64,000 nucleotides of DNA from Prevotellaceae bacterium (GTDB taxonomy: Bacteria; Bacteroidota; Bacteroidia; Bacteroidales; Bacteroidaceae), in NCBI GenBank assembly GCA_030531085.1, contig JAUNOM010000007.1, forward strand, positions 1 through 64,000, given 5' to 3'. A program made the translations under genes and the position numbers. The notes under the pieces are model-generated. The model was not told where the DNA came from, did no database searches, and saw nothing but the letters and a program-made list of their open reading frames with translations. Of the stretch, positions 27,139-35,489 are shown in pieces. Numbering within the stretch: the first letter of the stretch is position 1; each line of letters begins with the position of its first letter.

Positions 27139-27900
27139 ATGTATCATCATATTATATATATAGCCCTACTGCTGGCCGCTCTGCTGCCGGCAAAGACAAT
27201 GGCGCAGGTGGGCGAATACCGCAACAGGTTCAGCGTGGGTGTCAGTGGCGGTTACGCCCTTAACTCCGTGACATTCCAGCCTACCGTAATACAGAACATG
27301 CACGGAGGCCTGACAATGGGTGTCACAGGACGCTACACCAGCGAGAAATACTTTTCCACCCTGTGCGCCATACAACTGGAACTGAACGTGACACAGTTAG
27401 GATGGAAACAGGACATACGCACTATTGACGAGACACCCGTGATAAACCCTGCAACAGGTATGGCGGAGTCATACCAGCGTGACATTACATACATACAGGT
27501 ACCTTTCTTCGCTCACCTGTCATGGGGACGCGAGACACGGGGCGTATGCGCCTTCGTGAACCTCGGACCACAGCTCGGCTTCATGATTGGAGAAAAGACA
27601 AGAAAGAACTATGACAGTCCATATACAAAGGAGAACTTCCCGGAAAACTTCTCAAACACTATAGGCCGCGCCTCACAGGTGGCTGCACAGGAGACCATGC
27701 CGGTGGAGAACAAGCTCGATTTCGGCATTGCGGCAGGAGCCGGCATAGAGTGTCATATAAACAAAGTGGGGCGGTTTAATTTGGAAGGACGGTTCTATTA
27801 TGGCCTGGGCAATATATACGGCGACTCCAAGCGTGACTTCTTTGGAACGTCAAGCCACACCACGATAGTGATAAAGATGGGGTATCTGTACGACCTATAG
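27139..27900 (+). CDS. Outer-membrane beta-barrel protein (PorT-like family)
   Basis: The 253-residue exported protein has a signal peptide ending PAKTMA and alternating hydrophobic strands ending in an aromatic or hydrophobic residue: RFSVGVSGGYALNSV, GGLTMGVTGRYTSEKYF, CAIQLELNVTQLGW, ITYIQVPFFAHLSWG, and the C-terminal TTIVIKMGYLYDL. This is the pattern of small eight- to ten-stranded barrels annotated as PorT family. True PorT is a type IX secretion component, but sequence alone does not show that this one is. It lies between the binding-like gene and uvrA. Confidence 0.75.
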   Translation: MYHHIIYIALLLAALLPAKTMAQVGEYRNRFSVGVSGGYALNSVTFQPTVIQNMHGGLTMGVTGRYTSEKYFSTLCAIQLELNVTQLGWKQDIRTIDETPVINPATGMAESYQRDITYIQVPFFAHLSWGRETRGVCAFVNLGPQLGFMIGEKTRKNYDSPYTKENFPENFSNTIGRASQVAAQETMPVENKLDFGIAAGAGIECHINKVGRFNLEGRFYYGLGNIYGDSKRDFFGTSSHTTIVIKMGYLYDL

Positions 27901-27938
27901 TAACAAATATTAAATACCACTAACACATTTAGGATATA

Positions 27939-30578
27939 ATGCTTTCTGTTTACGGAGCCAGAGTTCACAATCTCAAGAACGTAGATGTACAAATACCAAG
28001 CAACAGTCTGACGGTGATTACAGGCCTGTCAGGCTCGGGAAAGTCATCACTTGCCTTTGACACCATCTTCGCAGAAGGACAAAGGAGGTACATAGAGACG
28101 TTCTCCGCATACGCACGTAACTTCCTTGGCGGCATGGAGCGCCCGGACGTGGACAAGATAACGGGACTGTCACCTGTAATCAGCATAGAACAGAAGACGA
28201 CGAACAAGAGTCCACGCTCCACAGTGGGCACCACCACAGAGGTATACGACTATCTGCGACTGCTATTCGCACGCGCCGGCACTGCATACAGCTATGTTAC
28301 AGGCGAGAAGATGGTGAAATACACGGAGGAACAGGTTGTGGAGATGATTATGCGTGAATATGACGAACGGCGCATATTCATTCTGGCACCATTGGTAAGA
28401 AACCGCAAGGGACATTACAGGGAGCTGTTCGAGCAGTTGCGTAAGAAAGGCTTCATATCCATACGCATTGACGAGGAGGTGCAGGAACTTGTTCCCGGCA
28501 TGAAACTTGACAGATACAGGAACCATAACATCGAGGTTGTAATAGACAAACTGCGAGTAACGTCGCATGACGAGAACGAGGAGAGGGAGAGGCTTACAAA
28601 GAGCATTGCAGTAGCAATGCGTCAGGGGGACGGTCTGATAATGATTCTTGACAAGGACACCAATGAAGCCAAGTATTATTCCAAGCGTCTGATGTGCCCT
28701 ACGTCCGGAATGGCCTACAAAGACCCTGCTCCGAACATCTTTTCATTCAACTCGCCGGAGGGAGCCTGCCCCTATTGCAAGGGAATAGGTGAGGTGTTGA
28801 TTGACGATCCGTTGGTACAGGAGGCGTTTCCTGCTCTGTTAGAGATGGCGGAGAGCGCAAACAAGGAGAAGGAGGAAACGCAAAAAGGCAAGAAAAGGAA
28901 TAAGGAGACGGAGACAGAGAGCGAGGAGATTACCACCACCTGTCCTGCTTGTAACGGGAAACGCCTCAATCAGGAAGCGCTGTCCTACCGTATATGGGAC
29001 AAGAACATAGCCGAACTGGCCGACATGGACATCGACCAGCTGTATGAATGGCTTGATGCGGTGACCGAACACCTTGACAAAAGGCAGAAGGCCATTGCAA
29101 CGGAGATAATAAAGGAGATACGCACACGCCTGAAATTCATGCTCGATGTCGGATTGAGCTATCTTGCGCTTGGACGACAGTCTAAATCCCTTTCGGGAGG
29201 AGAGAGCCAGCGCATCCGACTTGCTACGCAGATAGGCTCACAACTCGTCAATGTACTGTACATTCTCGATGAGCCTTCAATAGGTCTGCACCAGCGTGAC
29301 AACGAACGACTGATAAAATCTCTGAAGCAACTGCGTGACATAGGAAACACCGTCATAGTGGTGGAGCACGACAAGGACATGATGCTGAATGCCGACTATA
29401 TTGTAGACATTGGCCCGATGGCGGGACGCAAGGGAGGAAATGTGGTATTTCAAGGGACTCCCAAGGATATGCTGACGCGCGACACTATCACTGCCGACTA
29501 TCTATGTGGCAAGCGTAACATAAAGATACCAGAACAACGCAGACAGGGAAACGGCAAGGCTATCACCATACATGGCGCACACGGCAACAACCTAAAGGAC
29601 GTTACAGTAAGTTTTCCACTTGGTAAATTCATCGTTGTCACAGGTGTCAGCGGCTCAGGCAAGTCAACATTGATAAACGAGACGCTCCAGCAAATACTGT
29701 CACAGCATTTCTACCGCTCATTAAAAAAGCCAATGCCGTATGACAGTATAGAGGGAATAGAGCATATAGATAAGGTTGTCAATGTGGACCAGTCACCCAT
29801 TGGACGCACGCCACGCAGCAATCCGGCCACATATACAGGGGTATTCTCTGACATACGCACCCTGTTCGTGGAACTGCCAGAGGCAAGGATACGCGGATAT
29901 AAGCCGGGACGCTTCTCCTTTAACGTAAAGGGGGGACGGTGCGAGGTATGCGGCGGCAACGGATACAAGACCATAGAGATGAACTTCCTGCCAGATGTAA
30001 TGGTGCCATGCGAGGCGTGTCTCGGCAAAAGGTATAACCGCGAGACCCTTGAAGTGCGGTACAAAGGCAAGTCAATAGCCGATGTACTCGACATGACAAT
30101 AAACCAAGCCGTGGAGTTCTTCGAATCTGTGCCGCACATTCTGAACCGTATCAAGTCATTACAGGATGTCGGACTGGGTTATATCAAGCTCGGACAACCA
30201 TCCACGACACTGTCAGGCGGCGAGAGCCAGCGTGTGAAACTGGCGGCAGAACTGGCAAAGCGTGATACAGGCAAGACATTATACATTCTGGATGAGCCAA
30301 CAACAGGACTGCACTTTGAGGATATTCGTATCCTGATGAAAATCCTTCAGCGGCTTGTCGACAAGGGGAATACTGTTATTGTCATAGAACACAATCTTGA
30401 TGTGATAAAACTTGCAGACCATATCATAGACATGGGGCCGGAAGGTGGACGTGCAGGTGGCAGAGTACTCGCTACCGGAACACCGGAAGAGGTGGTGAAA
30501 TGTAAAGAAAGCGCCACTGCAAGATTTTTGGAAAAGGAGTTGCAACAGTCCGGCGACATAAAGACAGGGGCTGTATAA
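27939..30578 (+). CDS. uvrA: Excinuclease ABC subunit A
   Basis: Damage-recognition ATPase of nucleotide excision repair, 879 residues (E. coli UvrA has 940). Two ABC domains are present: Walker [15 protein letters not shown] with signature [12 protein letters not shown], and Walker [15 protein letters not shown] with signature [12 protein letters not shown]. The C-terminal zinc finger is intact (CEVCGGNGY and CEACLGKRY). In the N-terminal finger one cysteine is Ser (CPTSG paired with CPYC), so it probably lacks zinc; this looks like a lineage variant. A highly charged insert (about residues 305-330, Lys/Glu-rich) precedes another CPAC motif. Confidence 0.93.
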   Translation: MLSVYGARVHNLKNVDVQIPSNSLTVITGLSGSGKSSLAFDTIFAEGQRRYIETFSAYARNFLGGMERPDVDKITGLSPVISIEQKTTNKSPRSTVGTTTEVYDYLRLLFARAGTAYSYVTGEKMVKYTEEQVVEMIMREYDERRIFILAPLVRNRKGHYRELFEQLRKKGFISIRIDEEVQELVPGMKLDRYRNHNIEVVIDKLRVTSHDENEERERLTKSIAVAMRQGDGLIMILDKDTNEAKYYSKRLMCPTSGMAYKDPAPNIFSFNSPEGACPYCKGIGEVLIDDPLVQEAFPALLEMAESANKEKEETQKGKKRNKETETESEEITTTCPACNGKRLNQEALSYRIWDKNIAELADMDIDQLYEWLDAVTEHLDKRQKAIATEIIKEIRTRLKFMLDVGLSYLALGRQSKSLSGGESQRIRLATQIGSQLVNVLYILDEPSIGLHQRDNERLIKSLKQLRDIGNTVIVVEHDKDMMLNADYIVDIGPMAGRKGGNVVFQGTPKDMLTRDTITADYLCGKRNIKIPEQRRQGNGKAITIHGAHGNNLKDVTVSFPLGKFIVVTGVSGSGKSTLINETLQQILSQHFYRSLKKPMPYDSIEGIEHIDKVVNVDQSPIGRTPRSNPATYTGVFSDIRTLFVELPEARIRGYKPGRFSFNVKGGRCEVCGGNGYKTIEMNFLPDVMVPCEACLGKRYNRETLEVRYKGKSIADVLDMTINQAVEFFESVPHILNRIKSLQDVGLGYIKLGQPSTTLSGGESQRVKLAAELAKRDTGKTLYILDEPTTGLHFEDIRILMKILQRLVDKGNTVIVIEHNLDVIKLADHIIDMGPEGGRAGGRVLATGTPEEVVKCKESATARFLEKELQQSGDIKTGAV

Positions 30579-30581
30579 AAT

Positions 30582-30610
30582 AAAAACCAGACTGTAAAAG
30601 TCTGGTTTTT
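30582..30610. terminator. 12-bp hairpin shared by uvrA and the MmcQ/YjbR gene
   Basis: AAAAACCAGACT and AGTCTGGTTTTT flank a 5-base loop, with A-runs and T-runs at either end. It begins 4 bases after the uvrA stop and touches the stop codon of the convergent gene, so it can serve both transcripts. Confidence 0.9.
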
Positions 30611-30968
30611 ATAATTCTGGAATACCCTCCCTATTCTTCTTGGGCATCTTCTTCACCACCTCATTATAACTGTGACGTATAAGACTTGTAATCAGTTCAT
30701 CAGGCAGAAGCCCAAGAAGATTCAACTGATTCCAGTGTTTCTTATTCATGTGCCAGGCAGGAGTTATCTCCGAATAGCTGTCACGTAACTCCAACGCATA
30801 GTCAGGATTACATTTCAATACAAACCACTCGTTATTATCAAGACTAAGCATCGCAAATATCTTCTCCCTCACTCTGAACACCAATGTGGTCTCATCAAAT
30901 GGGAAATCCTCGGTCACAAACGGTAATGACAGGCAATAATCCCTAACTGTTTCTATATCCATAGCCAC
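30609..30968 (-). CDS. MmcQ/YjbR family protein
   Basis: A small 119-residue protein of the YjbR/CyaY-like fold. Features: METVRDYCLSLPFVTEDFPF-like start, TLVFRVREKIFAMLSLDN, FVLKCNPDYALELRDSYSEI and PAWHMNKKHWNQLNL. Relatives are called DNA-binding from structure, and some accompany mitomycin resistance; the true function is unknown. Start at 30968 or 30962. It is a single gene. Confidence 0.88.
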   Translation of the reverse strand: MAMDIETVRDYCLSLPFVTEDFPFDETTLVFRVREKIFAMLSLDNNEWFVLKCNPDYALELRDSYSEITPAWHMNKKHWNQLNLLGLLPDELITSLIRHSYNEVVKKMPKKNREGIPEL

Positions 30969-31079
30969 ACATTATAAACATCCTTACACTCAAAAACTAC
31001 ACTCTTAAAAACAATAAAGGCTATCAGTTTAATTCTATTAACCTGATAGCCCCAAAGCGGTTGCTTTTTAAGTCGCAGC

Positions 31080-31244
31080 TTACTGATTAACTGTGTCGTT
31101 TGCAGCAGTATCAACAGCAGCAGTGTCCTGAGCAGCTGTATCAACAGCAGCAGTGTCCTGAGCAGCGCCCTTGTTTGTAGAATCACCACATGAAACCATT
31201 GAAAGAGCAGCCATAGCTACGAACATAAAAACTAATTTCTTCAT
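31080..31244 (-). CDS. Small lipoprotein with tandem Ala/Asp/Thr repeats
   Basis: The 54-residue product has a lipoprotein signal (MKKLVFMFVAMAALSMVSC, Cys19). After GDSTNKG comes an entirely repetitive tail of TAAVDTAAQD-type units ending NDTVNQ, encoded by a 30-base DNA tandem repeat. The start at 31244 is fixed by a strong promoter whose -7 box overlaps an upstream in-frame ATG at 31298. Similar tiny acidic, Ala/Thr-rich lipoproteins are common in Prevotella and Bacteroides; no function is known. Confidence 0.8.
   Translation of the reverse strand: MKKLVFMFVAMAALSMVSCGDSTNKGAAQDTAAVDTAAQDTAAVDTAANDTVNQ
31101..31166. repeat. 30-bp tandem repeat inside the small lipoprotein gene
   Basis: 31101-31130 and 31131-31160 agree at 28 of 30 positions, and a partial third unit follows. 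The repeat is in frame (10 codons), so copy-number change would lengthen or shorten the tail without a frameshift. Confidence 0.85.
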
Positions 31245-31295
31245 TTTTCTAAGCTTTTTAAATCTGTAAAACAATCTTCGTTTATTAAAACGATG

Positions 31296-31326
31296 CAAAT
31301 TTACGCACTTTTTTCATCACCCACAA
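31296..31326 (-). promoter_or_regulatory. Promoter of the small lipoprotein (TTG-N20-TAAATTTG)
   Basis: Minus-strand TTG (complement 31324-31326) and TAAATTTG (complement 31296-31303) with a 20-base spacer. Transcription should start near 31290, giving a leader of about 45 bases. Confidence 0.8.
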
Positions 31327-31534
31327 GCATTTTTTAATTATTTTTTTATGTATTTTTGTAACTTTTTTACAACATATTGATTTACTATCACTTACACAAT
31401 GTAAACGAATGTTAATTCATTTACACCGTTTAATCATAAGGAAAATTCATCCTTACAAACAGAAATATAAGCGCAGCCTATTTATTCTGGCAGTGCAAAG
31501 ACATATAAAATACGCTTTTTATGTGAGCTTTTTA
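31327..31534. other. AT-rich intergenic stretch, no gene seen
   Basis: Part of the roughly 380-base gap between two divergent promoters and mtaB. It is very AT-rich with T- and A-runs. A 63-codon open frame (31409-31600) covers it, but the mtaB promoter lies inside that frame and it looks non-coding. No RNA gene was recognised. Confidence 0.6.
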
Positions 31535-31565
31535 TTGCACATATCAAGAAAAAAACGTAATTTTG
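31535..31565 (+). promoter_or_regulatory. Promoter of the mtaB cluster (TTG-N20-TAATTTTG)
   Basis: TTG at 31535-31537 and TAATTTTG at 31558-31565 with a 20-base spacer. Transcription should start near 31570, giving an untranslated leader of about 140 bases before mtaB. Confidence 0.8.
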
Positions 31566-31710
31566 CATATACGAATTTGAGGCAGGCGCTATTATATTAA
31601 TAAGGTGTAACCACAATTATAATGGCAATATGCACAAGAACAAACAGTAAAAAGCATAAAAAAGCGCTGTTTCACATACAGCATGACACATTATTATAAT
31701 CAAGAACTCA

Positions 31711-33048
31711 ATGAGTGACACAGCAATATTCCAAGGAAAGACAGCCACATACCACACATTAGGCTGCAAACTGAACTTCTCCGAGACATCAACATTCTGT
31801 AATCTGCTTGAAAATCTTGGGGTGCGCACAGTGGGAAAAGATGAGAATGCAGACTTGTGCATCGTCAACACCTGCTCCGTCACCGATGTGGCAGACAGAA
31901 AATGCCGGCAGATAATAAGACGAATGAAACACGATAATCCTAACGCCTTCATGGTTATTACAGGCTGCTATGCACAGCTGGAGCCAAAGAAGCTAAAGGA
32001 AATTGAGGGTGTTGACCTGATACTGGGCAACAATGAGAAGGCAAATCTCGTAGAATACATTCGCAAGGCATGGAAAGAGAAACTTGATGGAGACCACTCT
32101 GTAACGGCACACACTGTCGCCACTAAGGACATAAGAGACTTTCAACCCAGTTGCTCCCGTGGTAACAGGACACGGTATTGGCTGAAAGTGCAGGACGGAT
32201 GCAACTATTACTGCACATACTGCACTATCCCCTTTGCACGAGGCAACAGCCGCAACCCGTCCATAGAGTCACTTGTAAGGCAAGCAGAGAAAGCCGCGCG
32301 AGATGGAGGGAAAGAGATTGTGCTGACAGGTGTGAATATCGGCGACTTTGGCCGCACCACCAATGAGTCTTTCCTCGATTTGGTTAAAGCATTGGACAAC
32401 ATAGAGGGAATTGAAAGATACAGGATATCAAGCCTTGAACCAGACCTTATATCAAACGAGCTTATCGACTTCTGCGCTAAAAGCCGGGCATTCATGCCAC
32501 ATTTTCACATTCCTCTGCAAAGCGGCAGTGATACCGTGCTAAAGCTGATGCACAGACGATATGATGCAGCACTGTTCACTGAAAAGATACTAAAGATAAA
32601 GGAACTGATGCCCCAGGCATTCATTGGTGTGGATGTAATGGTCGGAACAAGGGGTGAGACACAGGAATATTTCGAGGAGACATATAACCTTCTGGAGAGC
32701 TTACCCGTAACACAGCTGCACGTATTTCCATACAGTGAACGTCCGGGAACTGCCGCATTAAAAATCCCACACGTTGTAACAAGTGCAGACAAGGAATTGC
32801 GCAGCAAGCGACTGATAGCGCTGTCTGACGCAAAGACTAAGACGTTCTATGAAGAACATATAGGCAAACGGATGCCAGTACTCTTTGAGAAGGCACAACA
32901 GGGTAAGGCCATGCATGGCTTTACAGACAACTATATCCGTGTCGAGTTGTCTACAGACGTAGCATCAGCAGACTATGACAACAAGATTGTTCCTGTACTG
33001 CTGCAAGACTTCAACCAAAACATGACTGCACTTACAGCAACCATTTAA
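31711..33048 (+). CDS. mtaB: tRNA t6A37 C2-methylthiotransferase MtaB
   Basis: Radical-SAM enzyme that adds a methylthio group to N6-threonylcarbamoyl-adenosine 37 of tRNA. The 445-residue protein has the N-terminal UPF0004 domain (TLGCKLNFSETSTF, IVNTCSVTDVADRKCRQIIRR, ITGCYAQLEP) with three iron-sulfur cysteines. The radical-SAM cluster motif is VQDGCNYYCTYCTIPFARG. A C-terminal TRAM-like domain follows (KRMPVLFEKAQQGKAMHGFT). The TLGCK start and the spacing favour MtaB over MiaB. Three sugar- or acyl-transferase-like genes follow closely, possibly in the same transcript. Confidence 0.93.
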   Translation: MSDTAIFQGKTATYHTLGCKLNFSETSTFCNLLENLGVRTVGKDENADLCIVNTCSVTDVADRKCRQIIRRMKHDNPNAFMVITGCYAQLEPKKLKEIEGVDLILGNNEKANLVEYIRKAWKEKLDGDHSVTAHTVATKDIRDFQPSCSRGNRTRYWLKVQDGCNYYCTYCTIPFARGNSRNPSIESLVRQAEKAARDGGKEIVLTGVNIGDFGRTTNESFLDLVKALDNIEGIERYRISSLEPDLISNELIDFCAKSRAFMPHFHIPLQSGSDTVLKLMHRRYDAALFTEKILKIKELMPQAFIGVDVMVGTRGETQEYFEETYNLLESLPVTQLHVFPYSERPGTAALKIPHVVTSADKELRSKRLIALSDAKTKTFYEEHIGKRMPVLFEKAQQGKAMHGFTDNYIRVELSTDVASADYDNKIVPVLLQDFNQNMTALTATI

Positions 33049-33090
33049 CCTACAGCACGCTCATAGCATCCATAACATTTTCAAGAAGAA

Positions 33091-34110
33091 ATGAAAGAAC
33101 TCGCCATCGTCATACTAAACTGGAACGGTTCCAGCATGATGCGGAAATACCTGCCATCCATATTGAAACATTCAGGAGAGGCAGAGATTATAGTTGCAGA
33201 CAATGCCTCAACCGACAACTCTCTAACCATACTAAAAGAGGAATTCCCTACAGTAAGAACCATAGCATTAGAAAAGAACTGGGGATTTGCAGAGGGCTAC
33301 AACAAAGCACTGAAACAGATAGAGGCAAAATACTATCTTCTAATGAATAGCGATGTAAGAGTGGAGGAAGGATGGCTCGAACCGATGGTGCGGTATATGC
33401 GCAACAACCCCGATGTCGCGGCATGCCAGCCCAAACTGCTGTCTGACCTGCATCCGTCAAACTTTGAATATGCAGGCGGCTGTGGCGGATTTATTGACAA
33501 GTTCGGATACCCTTACTGCCGCGGAAGAGTATTTAACAGCATAGAGAAAGACCACGGACAGTACGACACTGTCATGGAGACACTATGGGCAACAGGTGCC
33601 TGTCTTATGATACGCAGTACAGACTATTGGAACGCAGGAGGACTTGACGGACGTTTCTTTGCTCACAATGAAGAAATAGACCTTTGCTGGAGACTGAACA
33701 TAATGGGACGAAGGATAGTATGTGTACCTCAAAGCAGGGCGTATCACCTTGGAGGAGGCACTCTTCCTAAAGGTAATCCAAGAAAGACCTACTTAAATTT
33801 CCGCAACAACCTGACAATGCTATATAAGAACCTGCCAGAAGAGGATTTACATCATATAATGCGATGGCGCAGATTCCTTGACTATCTTGCCGCCATACAG
33901 ATGCTTGCCACTGGTAATATCGGAGACTTCAAAGCTGTAATAAGGGCACGACAGGACTTCAAGAAATGGATACACGAATTTGACAAAGACCGTAACAATA
34001 TACAGGCCATGAGGCAAACCGAGCATATTGTGGGCAGAACAGGTTTCAGCTTATTGTGGCAATACTATATAAAAGGAAGGAAAACATTCCGTACTCTACC
34101 CAAATATTAG
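33091..34110 (+). CDS. Family 2 glycosyltransferase
   Basis: The 339-residue cytoplasmic enzyme has a GT-A fold: LAIVILNWNGSSMMRKYLPS, EIIVADNASTDNSL, NWGFAEGYNKAL and the DxD-like YYLLMNSDVRVEEGW. The motif WATGACLMIRS followed by FFAHNEEIDLCWRL is typical of rhamnosyl- or galactofuranosyl-type transferases of the WcaA/RfbN group. Donor and acceptor are unknown. It lies 42 bases after mtaB and 6 before the acetyltransferase, suggesting surface-polysaccharide work. Confidence 0.9.
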   Translation: MKELAIVILNWNGSSMMRKYLPSILKHSGEAEIIVADNASTDNSLTILKEEFPTVRTIALEKNWGFAEGYNKALKQIEAKYYLLMNSDVRVEEGWLEPMVRYMRNNPDVAACQPKLLSDLHPSNFEYAGGCGGFIDKFGYPYCRGRVFNSIEKDHGQYDTVMETLWATGACLMIRSTDYWNAGGLDGRFFAHNEEIDLCWRLNIMGRRIVCVPQSRAYHLGGGTLPKGNPRKTYLNFRNNLTMLYKNLPEEDLHHIMRWRRFLDYLAAIQMLATGNIGDFKAVIRARQDFKKWIHEFDKDRNNIQAMRQTEHIVGRTGFSLLWQYYIKGRKTFRTLPKY

Positions 34111-34116
34111 CAAACC

Positions 34117-34779
34117 ATGTCAGAAAGAATTACCCCTAATCCATATCAGATATACCCAATTACCGGTTGCAAAACAGTAACCTACATTAGGCCAACAATC
34201 AAGAACCCTAATATTATAGTAGGTGACTTCACCTATTTCAGCGATGTTGACTTTGAGAAGCACGTGCTGCACCATTATGATTTCAATGGGGACAAGCTGA
34301 TTATTGGTAAATTCTCACAAATAGCATCGGGCGTAACATTCATCATGAACGGCGCTAATCACCAAATGAACGCTGCGTCTACGTACCCTTTCTATATCAT
34401 AAACGGTTGGACAGCAACTCCACCTAAAATGGAGGAGCTGCCATTAAAGGGTGACACCGTAATAGGAAACGATGTATGGATAGGACAGAACGCCACCATT
34501 ATGCCTGGTGTACATATTGGAGACGGTGCGATAATCGGACTGAACAGCGTTGTCAGCCGTGATGTGAAACCTTACACAATAGTTGCCGGCAATCCTGCAC
34601 GCCCAATAAGAAAACGTTTTGATGACGAACTCATTGATCTGATGTTAAAACTGAAATGGTGGGACAAAAGCATTGAAGACATACAGGAATTGATCCCTAT
34701 ACTTACAAACAGTAATCTCAAATATGTAAAAGAGAGAGTCCATGAAATAATAACCAGCACACATGGAAAACGAATTTAA
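34117..34779 (+). CDS. CatB/Vat-type hexapeptide O-acetyltransferase, copy 1
   Basis: The 220-residue left-handed beta-helix acetyltransferase uses acetyl-CoA. Markers are IGKFSQIASGVTFIMNGANH with the catalytic His, STYPFYIINGW, the hexapeptide run VIGNDVWIGQNATIMPGVHI, and AGNPARPIRKRFDDE. The family includes streptogramin and chloramphenicol acetyltransferases as well as sugar acetyltransferases. Sitting next to a glycosyltransferase, a sugar substrate is more likely than a drug. Its 3' end overlaps the next gene by 17 bases. Confidence 0.85.
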   Translation: MSERITPNPYQIYPITGCKTVTYIRPTIKNPNIIVGDFTYFSDVDFEKHVLHHYDFNGDKLIIGKFSQIASGVTFIMNGANHQMNAASTYPFYIINGWTATPPKMEELPLKGDTVIGNDVWIGQNATIMPGVHIGDGAIIGLNSVVSRDVKPYTIVAGNPARPIRKRFDDELIDLMLKLKWWDKSIEDIQELIPILTNSNLKYVKERVHEIITSTHGKRI

Positions 34780-35398
34780 AATTATATATCCACGTACGGG
34801 AGACAAGCATACCGTATATCTCAAATCCGCTATAACACGCCCTAACATTGAGGTTGGTGACTTCACCATCTATAATGACTTTGTCAATGATCCTTGTGAC
34901 TTTGAGAAGAACAACGTACTTTATCACTATCCTGTCAATAACGACCGTCTCTCCATCGGCAAGTTCTGTTCAATAGCCTGTGGAGCGAAATTCATATTCA
35001 ACTGTGCAAACCACACGTTGAAGTCACTTTCCACATACACCTTTCCGTTATTCTTCGAGGAATGGAACTTGCAGAAGTCAGATGTAGCATCAGCATGGGA
35101 CAACAAGGGGGACATTATTGTTGGTAACGATGTGTGGATAGGCTATGATGCAGTAATCATGGCTGGTGTCACAATCGGTGACGGTGCAATAATAGGGGCA
35201 AGAGCCGTTGTGACAAAAGATGTAGAACCATACTCTATTGTTGCTGGAGTTCCTGCCAGAGAGATAAGAAAGCGTTTTCCTTCCAATGTAATAAAGCGGC
35301 TACAAGCCATGCAATGGTGGAACTGGCCCATCGAAACAATACGCAAGAACATACCTGCAATACAAGCCGGTGACATTGATGCAATGGAGGCAGAGTAA
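34763..35398 (+). CDS. CatB/Vat-type hexapeptide O-acetyltransferase, copy 2
   Basis: A diverged paralogue of the gene before it, 211 residues. It shares IGKFCSIACGAKFIFNCANH with the catalytic His, LSTYTFPLFFEEW, IVGNDVWIGYDAVIMAGVTI and AGVPAREIRKRF. The start overlaps the end of copy 1 in another frame, so the two are translationally coupled. Tandem copies with about half their residues in common suggest an old duplication and two related acceptors. Confidence 0.85.
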   Translation: MENEFKIIYPRTGDKHTVYLKSAITRPNIEVGDFTIYNDFVNDPCDFEKNNVLYHYPVNNDRLSIGKFCSIACGAKFIFNCANHTLKSLSTYTFPLFFEEWNLQKSDVASAWDNKGDIIVGNDVWIGYDAVIMAGVTIGDGAIIGARAVVTKDVEPYSIVAGVPAREIRKRFPSNVIKRLQAMQWWNWPIETIRKNIPAIQAGDIDAMEAE

Positions 35399-35420
35399 CA
35401 ATCCTGCCGCAAAATAGTGC

Positions 35421-35458
35421 TTTTGCAACCGGATTGCAAAAAACAAGCATTACCTTTG
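35421..35458 (+). promoter_or_regulatory. Promoter with overlapping palindromic operator
   Basis: TTTTGCAA (35421-35428) and TTGCAAAA (35434-35441) form a perfect 8-bp inverted repeat with a 5-base spacer. The -7 box TACCTTTG lies at 35451-35458, so the palindrome covers the -33 region. A repressor bound there would block transcription of the metal permease gene. The regulator is not encoded next door; a Fur/Zur- or ArsR-type metal sensor is likely by analogy. Confidence 0.7.
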
Positions 35459-35489
35459 CACCGGAAAATAAAACAAGAAACTAAATAAT

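Noticed and set aside
31409..31600. 63-codon plus-strand frame upstream of mtaB
   Set aside because: The mtaB promoter lies inside it, and its composition is that of AT-rich spacer.
34117..35398. Antibiotic-resistance genes
   Set aside because: Family similarity to Vat/CatB alone does not show drug acetylation; context favours a sugar substrate.
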